Assembly (NCBI GenBank): GCA_028641055.1 | Contig: CM054062.1 | Span: 14,937,639 to 15,001,638, forward strand | Origin: Alopecurus myosuroides | Lineage: Eukaryota > Streptophyta > Magnoliopsida > Poales > Poaceae | Length of the DNA stretch: 64,000 nt | Direction: 5' to 3' | Notes under the pieces: generated by a model | The model's database searches: none | The model's input: the letters and a program-made list of their open reading frames with translations, nothing else | What the model was told of the DNA's origin: nothing | In this document: positions 55,909-64,000 of the stretch, piece by piece | Layout: each line of letters starts with the position of its first letter | Numbering within the stretch: position 1 is the first letter of the stretch | Program-made: the position numbers and the translations under genes

Positions 55909-56791
55909 GGGATGGCTAAAGATGTGGGGACGAAGGACGCTGGAGGTGTCCGGGGAGGGATCACGCGACGGGTAGCCGCGTGAGGTAAGAACAATACACT
56001 GCAAACAACACGATCTACCCAGGTTCAGGGCCCTCGTGAGGAGGTAAAACCCCTACTCCTGCCTCTCTGTATGTATTATGATGTTTCTCCGAGTAGCCAC
56101 AGTACAAAAGATATCGCTACCGAGTAGCCACTCTCCTCTCTCCGAGTAGAGCTAGGTCAAGAACTTAGGGTTTTAGGGTTTATGTGTGACCCAGTATGCG
56201 ATCGATATGTGTCTCTCCTCACGCAGGAGGCGGCGGGGCACCTTATATACCTGGTGCCCAGCCGGATACGTCCAAACATGGACAAGTGTCGACATAGTGT
56301 GCACACCGTCCTTCTTCCGGGTTCCCGCTGACAGCTTTGGTTCCTAACCTTGGCTTCATCTGGAAAGTCGTTGGGCAAAACTAGGGGACAGACCGGTATC
56401 ACTGTACCTAGGCACAGAGTAGGCCCCCCTTATCCTGCCACGGCCTGCTTCCATGCTGTCACTGTCAGGCAGGCCGGTCCCAGATGAACAGTAGTTCGAA
56501 TGCTGCCAAGTACGGACCCAGGATACGCGGGATCCTGTGTCAGAACGGCTCCTTTGACTTTCTGGCCCGAGTAGGTTCCCGCCAATTGTTCCCGCCAATT
56601 GTACTCGGGCCAACTCTTCTACTCTAAAGGATAGAACTTGATTGATATCTCCTTCTGGTCATCTTGAGGTGAGACCGAGTAGCAGTCGACCGGGTAGCGA
56701 GTACCAGGTAGTCGGCTACTCGACCAAACCTCTCTTCTGTAAGCCGCCTTTACCACTTGCCTTTACCCTACTCGGGGGTAACCCCCCGACA
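55880..56791 (-). repeat. 5' LTR of Tat element (912 bp)
   Basis: Aligns without indels to 41548-42459 (offset 14332). TATA inverted repeat 56235-56259, telo-box 56165-56181, E2F-like pair 56576-56597, and a putative gag start codon at 55908 in U5. Confidence 0.95.
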
Positions 56792-56796
56792 ACGAC
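56792..56796. other. Target site duplication ACGAC (right) of Tat element
   Basis: Repeats 41543-41547 directly after the 5' LTR outer end. Confidence 0.95.
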
Positions 56797-57583
56797 GAGA
56801 GGTACGGTGAGGATCACGCCCACGAAAGTAGGTAGAACGACGATCCACATAGATCTGACTTGGTCTGAGAGCGACTCTAGGTGTGGTGAAGTACATAGCG
56901 TCGACTCCCTGTGCTCCAAAGCGTGGAATCCTAGTGTAACCAGCACCGAGGTTGAGTAGTGGACCTCTGATCGGCTCGTAACCTCTAGCATCTGGTAGAC
57001 GACAACCCACTGGCTGATCGAAACGTGCAAAGCGCTCATGTCCAACAAAGTCTGTGGTGTACGTCGCCACACGAGTCAAAGCAAGGTAGAGCTGCTCTCT
57101 GACTGAAGCCAACTCCTAAGATAGTGTGCTGGCAACTACGTCACTGTGCCTCACAAACTGAGCGGTGGTGTGCAGTCTGGAGTTATCATGCTCGTAGACA
57201 TCCAGGTTGTCGTAGAGAGTGAAGTGAGCTCCCTCCGAAGTGATGTAACCACAGGGGATGTGGCGATAGATAGAATCGTCAAATCCCCAGTAGTCAGCAC
57301 GAAGGACGGTGAGACTCACGTAAGCTGCCTGCTGCACAGCCATATCCACTGTGGAACCTACTGCCTCGTAGCGGTGGACGACGCTCATGCCATCATCTGA
57401 CAGAATGTAGACGATAGCCTGGTAGTAGGTCTGGTCAAACTCTCGCTGCTGCTCGTAGACCTGGTACTCTGGTGCCCAACGGAACCCCAGATAAGTGACC
57501 ATGTCCCTCAGCATCTCCGGATAACCGGCAGTGCTCTCGCAACGAGTCATCCGAACCACCTGCGGGTAGAACCTGAGATCCAT
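56797..57583 (-). pseudogene. Chromovirus leader ORF upstream of gag, one TAG and split by Tat insertion
   Basis: A frame beginning at ATG 57583 (MDLRFYPQVVRM), about 520 nt after the primer site. It reads 155 codons to a TAG at 57116-57118, then stays open in the same frame (ELASVREQLYLAL) to the Tat insertion. Across the duplicated ACGAC it resumes at 41547 and stops at a TGA near 41520, about 210 nt before the gag ATG. Total would be about 270 residues. Residues about 30-95 have the pattern P-Y...Y-x-A-x-V-x-I...GSTVDMAVQQAAYVSLTVL, which resembles a double-stranded-RNA-binding fold; this is a weak structural guess. I do not recognise the family. Now disrupted, so scored as a pseudogene. 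Confidence 0.65.
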
Positions 57584-58105
57584 CTGCAGATGATCGGGGA
57601 AGTTTTGATTAGACGTCGGTAGAGAACTGAAGTGAAAAGCAACAACAAGGTTTCAACGGACGAAAGGATGTTGAGAAGAACAGGATATCGAAGCAACATC
57701 GGGAAACACGAGACCAAAAACTCCTGAGGTACTACGGAAAACCCATCCGGGCTTCTAAAGGATCAATATCTACTGCTTAAGGAATAGAGGATTTGCTTCC
57801 GGGGCTTACACGCCTCCGTTCTCAATCGTGAGTAGGCAACATGATAACTCATGTCACAACCACCTCCATTCCTATGGTCTAGTAGATATAACTATCCTAG
57901 AGAAACCAGGATTCGTGAAAACCTAACTTGAAAGTTTAGGTGAGAAGAGAAAACAACGTTGCACTTCCTTACCAGAAAAGGGTGGGTGGGTGGGGAAAGA
58001 AGAAAAATGGCAGAATTCCCACTCTCACGTTTCATTTTTTCTATATAGCTACAAAAATAGTTTCTAGACTCAACTGCGACCAGTAAAAGGGATCCTACAG
58101 GCAGA
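57584..58105 (-). other. Chromovirus untranslated leader between primer site and leader ORF
   Basis: About 520 bp with no supportable ORF. It probably contains RNA packaging or dimerisation signals, none of which I can identify by sequence. Confidence 0.5.
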
Positions 58106-58120
58106 CAGGCTCTGATACCA
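58106..58120 (-). other. Primer binding site of chromovirus, tRNA-iMet type
   Basis: The minus strand reads TGGTATCAGAGCCTG, 2 nt from the 5' LTR end at 58123; this is the plant initiator-Met primer site. Confidence 0.9.
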
Positions 58121-58122
58121 TT

Positions 58123-61100
58123 TGTCGCACCCGGACTTCTAGAGGATACTCGCAGTTCCGTTGAACAGTAGTGGATTGGATTACGGGGCTTACCGGCACC
58201 CGCATCTCTTATGAGTAGGCCAACACACGTATGTGTGACAACCAACCCCTATCTGTTCATCGTCTACGTAAACCATCCCATAGAAATCAGGATACTACCA
58301 TTGACGTACTTCATACCATACACACATGGTACGTCAACGGCGTTGAACAAAATGATAACACAACAGATCTCTAGGACACAAAAGATGGAAATAAGTTGCA
58401 AATAGCTCTCACTAGAGCAGAGATAGCAAATACAATCATCCAGAGGACACATGTCCCAACATATCATCATTACATCTCAGCGGAAGCATTCAAATGGGTC
58501 TGAGTACAGACAAAATCCAAATAGGCTTAAGAAGCCGGAAACGAAAATACGGAGCCCCTCCACGATGTCTCGGATCCTGCCCGGGTCCGCTACCTACTCG
58601 TCAGCAGCCTCGTCAAACTCCACGTAGTAGCCGTCACGGGGATCCTCGTAAGCGTAGTCTGCGGAAACCACAGCCCCAAAGGGGTCAGTACATAAACGTA
58701 CTGGCAAGCAAGACTCACAGTTCACCAAAGTGTAACCCGTCAACACCAAGCACAGATGCCTTGGGTTCAACGGAAGAAAGGGGATATAAAAGATGCTGCA
58801 ACTGGCTGCTCTAACCAACTACAGAGTTTCTACCACTTCCGGCTAAACAGTAAGAAGATAAGATAGCGTATCGGAACCAACTAACAACTAACTCCAAACA
58901 AACCCATCCTGGATCTCGCCCCTTATCCAAAGAAGCAATCCGAGGATAACTCACACAGTTGGATTAATGATGGTTCAGATTGTTGTGTCGATAAGCCTAT
59001 TACTAGCCAAGTTATCATTAGTTAGGTGTAAGTTGTTCTGAGTACTTGTTAGCCAGTACTTTCACCAAGTTAACCATAACCGCGGAAAACACGGCTTCTC
59101 GAGAAGATTTATCCCTGCAGGGGTGCACCAATTTGGCCGTACACGTAAGAATATCCCGCCAGACGAGAATCAAACCCACCAAGCGAGGCACCCTACACAA
59201 CTCAACTCTTCTTCGCATCAAGCCCAAAGAACCCCGTGCAGTGAGCGCACGGCTAATCAAGCCCCACGAAGAAAAGGGGACCCTCATAGCACTCTAAGAA
59301 CGTGTCTCCCTAAATGCCGACTACAAAAGTTCCACCCTGGCCTCGGGTTCGTACCTGCATATGCGTGCGGCAAATGGAAAACCCGAACTAAATGAGGCGA
59401 TTTGGACGAGATGCGAATCGAATCAAATTGAGGGGGGCGCCCATACACGCTTCCCACATGCGGATAGTGCGCTCATCATGGATCAGTAGACAAGACCCTT
59501 TTCCTATTAGGGTCGACACTAGCAGGCCTCAAAACCACGCCGGGCCTCCTGTCGGTGCCTTATCAGCAAATTATTATTACCTCAAAATTAACAGGTTGTT
59601 GTTTAACATCGAGCCCCAGAACATAATAGAAATATAGTAACGGAAAGTAACGGGTAACAGACTCGAGCAAAACAACCCTAAGCATGCTAGTAAGACACGG
59701 GCTCAAACAAAGGGGTTATTAGGAGTGGAGGTGAGGCAATATCAGGGTTAAAGGGTAACATGTGATAGGTTCGTAACAGAAACAACTATTCATATGGCTA
59801 GCAGAATAGACAACGGAAAGTATCGGTATCCAATGTTGAAAGGAACACAATGGTTCATGTGAGTGAATACTTGCCTGCAAACTCAGCAGCCTGGTACTGA
59901 GCTAGATCCTTAGAAGGGGTGTCGTAAAGCTCGTCTGTCTCAACGTCGTCGTCTATTCGAGAAGAAGCAAACAAACAACGCAAAGAGACAAACAATCAAT
60001 AACATGACATAATGCACAATCATGGGATGATGCATGACCATTTAATTGATGCACCAAAAATAAACTAGTTGACATGGTAACAACATGATTAAATGGACCC
60101 ACATGCAATTTGAGTTGCATATGAAAAGCCCATGAATTATGGTTGAAACAATTGTTTTACAACTAACCAACATGTGTAAGTGAATTAGCATGATGCATGG
60201 ATGAGGAAAACAGCAAAATAACAACAATAGAACCAATTGGAAATAAGGTTTACCAAGTTTGGAAATTTGTTTAGTAAGTGTTGGAATTTTGGTTACTTAA
60301 AGGTGTTACACAAGCATTTGTTGTTTTCACCAATTTTAATTGTTCAAAACAAATAAAAAAATTCATATTTGGGAAGTACACACAATTTTAGGTGGAATAC
60401 ATGTTTCAATTATTGAAAAAGGAATTAGGATGAATTATTTATGAATTAAACAAGTCAAACAAGATTTAAATGAATTAAATTCAAGTATGAATTTATTTGA
60501 ATTTTATTTGTTCAAAACATTAAACCAATTTCATATTTGAAAAGTTTATACTTTTCTGGTTTGAAAACATATTTTATAAGTTCAAAAATAATTTAATTTA
60601 AGCAAGTTATGAATTTAGCAATTTTAAATGATTTAAACAAGGTTTAAATTATTTAACCAATTAGAATTATTCAAAACATGGAACAAAGTTTATATTTGCA
60701 AAGTACATGAAAAATGGGATGCAAAACATATTTTATTTGTTGAGTTTGGAATTTTTATGTTCAAGTTATGAATTTTGCAAAAATTAAGTGAATTAAACAA
60801 AATTTAAATATTTCACCAAATTAAAATATTCAAAACAGTAAACAAATTTTATATTTGGGTAGAGAATTTGAAATGGAGTGATTTACATGTTTGAAGTTTT
60901 GCAATTGGAGTTTCCAAACAGAAGTTATTGATTTACCAAGTTTAAGCAATTTTAGTGGTTTAGGAATAACTATGGACCTAGAAAAAAGATACAGAGACTT
61001 GGAAATAAAAATTACAGGGACCTAGATAAACTAGCAGGGACCTGTGAGCAAATTGGGATGGATCTAGATCTAGGAAAAAATAAGAAGGAAAAAAAGATGG

Positions 61101-61729
61101 TTTTGATGCAGGGGGGATTCGAACCCCTGCCCCTGCTTGCTGCGCAGAGGGACAGCAACCACTGGGCTAGGTGCGCGTTGTGTTGACAGATAAGGGGGCG
61201 AAGGGGGTTAAGGTTCAGAGATTGTACTGAATTTAATTCGGAAAAAAGGCAGAAAAGGTGGGGGTGCGGGGATTTGATCCCGCGAGCTGCTGGCTCGCTG
61301 CGCGCGGCTGCTGCCAGTTGGTCTGCTGCGCCGGTTTTGAATACATAGGGGGCGATTGGTTTTTGAGTATAGCAAATCGCTGTTAACTGAAAACTGCAAC
61401 CGAACACGATCTGTTCTTCTCTGTAACGAAACAGAGCAACGATGGCACCAATGGATGGAAGGAATCGATGCCCAATCATCAAGGAAACGAGAGGGGAAGT
61501 GTGGGAATGGAAAGGGGGAGTTTTATTTGAACCTTTTATTTGGGAATTGGTAACATAACAAGTATGAAACAAAGCATTTGATTAATGTTTGAAATTCAAT
61601 TGTAAAAACAAAGAAAAACAGATGCAAACAAATAGGAAACAAATGCAATGATTAAGATGCCATGATGCAAAACAATAATTAAACAAGAAGCAAACATTCT
61701 AGGGATGTTTTCATACTTGGGATGTTACA
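58123..61729 (-). repeat. 5' LTR of chromovirus (3607 bp)
   Basis: Same termini as 33282-36880, with roughly 25-30 substitutions and about five small indels counted by eye. Contains exon-like segments at 59875-59952 and 58594-58658, a palindrome at 58686-58703, and tRNA-like segments at about 61107-61178 and 61257-61338. Confidence 0.93.
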
Positions 61730-61734
61730 GAGAG
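61730..61734. other. Target site duplication GAGAG (right) of chromovirus
   Basis: Repeats 33277-33281 after the 5' LTR start TGTAACATCC. Confidence 0.85.
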
Positions 61735-62533
61735 AGAGGGGGAAACATTAATATCATTTATTGCACACTTGTGCTTGGTTAGCATCAATACTTCAATTTG
61801 GAGAGAGTTTTCATTTTATGACTTACATAACTATGTGGGGAACTTACATTATAGAACTTGGCTTGTGTATTCCAATGATGAGCCTCCTCAAAAGTGTTCT
61901 AGGTCTTCGTGGGCAGGCAAGTTGGATGCACCCCCACTAGTTCCATTGGAGAGTTTTCATACACTTATAGCTCTATGTGCATCCGTTGTGTGGCAATCAC
62001 TACTCCTTGCATAGCTTCGATTATAAGACTTACTCTTTTCTAATGATCACTTTCATCTGTGTGAGACTTTCTTCCATTGACCTGCCAAACCCCCATAATG
62101 TACTTTTAGCCATAACATCCTGGTGCCGGGAACCAATACAGAACGCTTGCTCGTTTTGAGTGACCAAATATCTTGATGATTTTTCCATGTGCGTATTGTT
62201 GTTGCTTGACTTGATCCTAACAGGAGTTGTTGTGAGAGTTGGATGCTTAGGATGATTATATTGTTGTTCTTAAAGCTTAAATCATCTTTAATATACTTTG
62301 CACAGTGAATTGTTTTCAGTATTGATCGCAAAAAAGTTTTACTTTGTTCTTCTTAAATGTTTTCTACATTAATCTATATCAACTATAAACCACAACCTTT
62401 ACTCATTTGATCTTAGTTTACACGCTTTACATTATGATGATCAAGTTTATGTTGGTAGCATGTCACCTAAGAAATTATTTGTTTTTATCGTTTACCTACT
62501 CGAGGACGAGTAGGAACTAAGCTTGGGGATGCT
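61735..62533 (+). mobile_element. Athila-like 3' internal segment, plus orientation, second part
   Basis: Continuation of 31811-33276 after the chromovirus. Non-coding. It ends with TACTCGAGGACGAGTAGG and AAGCTTGGGGATGC, a purine-rich tract directly before the LTR start; the equivalent minus-strand sequence is at 6326-6390. Confidence 0.75.
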
Positions 62534-63560
62534 TGATACGTCTCAAACGTATCCATAATTTTGATGTTCCGTGTTGTTTCCCTGCCTTATGCTACATGTT
62601 TCTTATACACTTTATGTCATTTTTATGGATTTTATGGGACTAACCTATTGACAAGATGCCACAGAACTAGTTCATGTTTTCTGTTGTTTTTGGTTTCAGA
62701 AAAGTTGTTTTAGAAATATTCACGGAATTGGACGAAACAAAATCCCAGAGTCTTAGAATTCCCACAGCGTCAACGGAGTCCAAAGGAGACCCGGAGGGGG
62801 GCCACAGGGAGGCCACACCATAGGGGGGCGCGGTTCCCCTTTGGCCGCTCCTAGGGGTGGTGTGGGCCCCTCGGGAGCCCACCGACGTTGCCATTTCGCC
62901 TATATAATCCCCCCGATGCATAAACCCAAAAAACCCGGCCCCTTCCACGAAAAGTTTCGTAGCTCCTCCGCCACCGCCGACAAGTTTCGGCGGACATGAA
63001 TCTCTGTTCCGGCACCCTGCCGGGACGGGGAAGTGCCCCCGGAGCCATCTCCATCGACTCCACCGCCATCTTCATCTCCGTTGTTGTCTCCCATGATGAG
63101 GAGGGAGTAGTTCTCCTCCGGGGCTGAGGGCTCTACTGGTATCTATGTGTTTCATCTATCTCTCCCATGGTGTGATCTTTATGTGATCATGAGCTTCGTA
63201 ATCTAGTTGAATAAGTAGATTTTATTCTTCATCTGTCATGCTACTCAAGTGGTTTTGTTATGAGATCTCCGTAGACACTTTGATCATGGTGTAAATGTGA
63301 CAGTGTGTGCACCATGTGGTTTAGCATGATATTTATATTTTGGGTTGGATGACCCTACGAAATTGTAGTGTTTGTTTGTAACCATCTAGGTCTCATGGTG
63401 ATAGCGTGGGGATTACCTAGATGGGGAAATGTGAACTCTAAGGAGTGCTCTTATAGCCCTACGCAATGATTGGTGTTTGTTATCCGACCGGAGAGTGGTT
63501 CGGAGTAGCATAGTGAATAGATGATATTTATGCATTCAATTATGTTATTATTGTTGCGAG
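62534..63560 (+). repeat. Athila-like (WHAM-resembling) LTR, plus orientation, 3' truncated
   Basis: Starts TGATACGTCTC after the polypurine tract. It includes the GC-rich block at about 62790-62880 and the segment with GGTGTGATCTTTATGTGATCATGAG-type sequence, which I recall from Triticeae LTRs. It breaks off at about 63540-63570, where LTR-like sequence in the other orientation begins. Confidence 0.7.
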
Positions 63561-64000
63561 TTGATGGTGCAGGTCTTGCACTCGTTGGGAAACCCCAAGA
63601 GGAAGGTATGATGAGCACAACAGCAGTTTTCCCTCAGAAAGAAACAAAGGTTTAATCCACTAGTAGGAGGAAGGAGTAACTTCAGAAGATTGATGCTGCT
63701 GAGATGGCAGGGTGCACTACCAGTTCAGCAGCAACGTGGAACCTACACAACACAAACAATTCACTTTGCCCCAACGAAGCAGTGAGGTTGTCAATCTTAC
63801 CGGTTTTACCGAACACAAAGAGGTTAAACATATGGTGTGGAAAACAGTAGGAAAACATTATGAAAATAGTAGCAGAAGTATGAAAGCAGTGTGAAAGCAG
63901 CGGAAGAAGTGTGTGTATTATCAGAATGAGAAAATGGAACAGGGTTGTCTCTCCGTGAAAGATAAATAACACGTGTGGTGAACAAATTATAGCTGGGCAA
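63561..64000 (-). repeat. Partial Athila-like LTR, minus orientation
   Basis: Resembles 4740-5160, the 3' part of the LTR at 4672-6325, in the same orientation, including the ACGTGGAACCTACACAACAC and CTTTGCCCCAACGAAG stretches. It runs off the window. The left boundary is uncertain by about 20 bp. Confidence 0.7.

Larger units (their letters stand above)
41548..56791 (-). mobile_element. Tat-lineage Ty3/gypsy element with antisense multi-exon gene
   Basis: 15,244-bp minus-strand element with 912-bp LTRs that I see differing at about three positions (near 42064, 42125 and 42296). It has a tRNA-Lys primer site, gag-protease, pol with two RNase H domains, a plus-strand eight-exon gene between pol and the 3' LTR, and a perfect ACGAC duplication. 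A second archaeal-type RNase H and an antisense extra ORF near the 3' LTR are established marks of the Tat lineage (Grande, Retand and RIRE2 are relatives). Low LTR divergence implies insertion very recently, roughly 0.1-0.2 million years ago if 1.3e-8 substitutions per site per year is used. Confidence 0.93.
33282..61729 (-). mobile_element. Autonomous Del/Tekay-type chromovirus (Ty3/gypsy), interrupted
   Basis: Minus-strand element with LTRs at 58123-61729 (5') and 33282-36880 (3'), a tRNA-iMet primer site, a leader ORF, gag, pol with a chromodomain-like C-terminus and a polypurine tract. A Tat-lineage element sits inside its leader. Without that 15.2-kb insertion the element would be about 13.2 kb. 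Domain order protease, reverse transcriptase, RNase H, integrase, chromodomain places it in Ty3/gypsy chromoviruses. I count roughly 25-30 LTR substitutions in 3.6 kb by eye. Confidence 0.93.

Noticed and set aside
1..64000. Host protein-coding gene
   Set aside because: All long frames with recognisable domains belong to retroelements or to the Tat antisense gene. The remaining frames fall in LTRs or decayed internal sequence.

Overview
The window looks like intergenic DNA from a large grass genome, most likely Triticeae (barley, wheat, rye or a relative). It is essentially all nested LTR retrotransposons, with no host gene, rRNA, functional tRNA gene or CRISPR array that I can support. The placement rests on Athila-type elements with a tRNA-Asp primer site and TGATACGTC-type LTR starts that I recall from the Triticeae Sabrina/WHAM group, and on very long LTRs with Del/Tekay-like ends. 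Family names are from memory and are given only as resemblances.

Layout. (1) 1-7804: minus-strand Athila-like, gag-protease-only elements arranged as internal region / LTR (4672-6325) / internal region of a second copy. (2) 7805-31442: a plus-strand non-autonomous element with giant LTRs (3' LTR 5943 bp) and a 3.16-kb internal region carrying a coiled-coil ORF and a zinc-knuckle ORF but no polymerase. Its 5' LTR is split by (3) 10480-19095: another non-autonomous element with 4.04/4.08-kb LTRs, only 496 bp between them and a CTTTA target duplication. (4) 31443-33276 and 61735-64000: remnants of Athila-like elements in both orientations. (5) 33282-61729: an autonomous Del/Tekay-type chromovirus on the minus strand (LTRs 3599 and 3607 bp, GAGAG duplication, tRNA-iMet primer site, gag, pol with chromodomain-like end, plus an extra ORF upstream of gag). 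(6) 41548-56791: inside that leader ORF, a young Tat-lineage Ty3/gypsy element on the minus strand (identical-length 912-bp LTRs, ACGAC duplication, tRNA-Lys primer site, gag-protease, and pol with a second, archaeal-type RNase H).

The most striking content is on the plus strand inside the Tat element. It is a complete eight-exon gene (43166-48285) with its own TATA box and seven phase-compatible GT-AG introns, encoding about 1357 residues with a Transposase_28-like N-terminal domain, an acidic/basic linker, AEK repeats and a coiled coil. It lies antisense to the element's genomic RNA and converges on pol, so its introns would survive retrotransposition. It is open throughout except for one in-frame TAG.

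A second theme is a family of relatives. The 4-kb-LTR element shares long stretches of LTR sequence, primer site and LTR layout with the chromovirus. The giant-LTR element shares the primer site, a hairpin before the polypurine tract and a palindrome near the LTR 3' end. Both are therefore plausible trans-mobilised partners of chromovirus-type machinery. LTR-pair differences counted by eye (about 3 in 912 bp for Tat, about 25-30 in 3.6 kb for the chromovirus) agree with the order of nesting.
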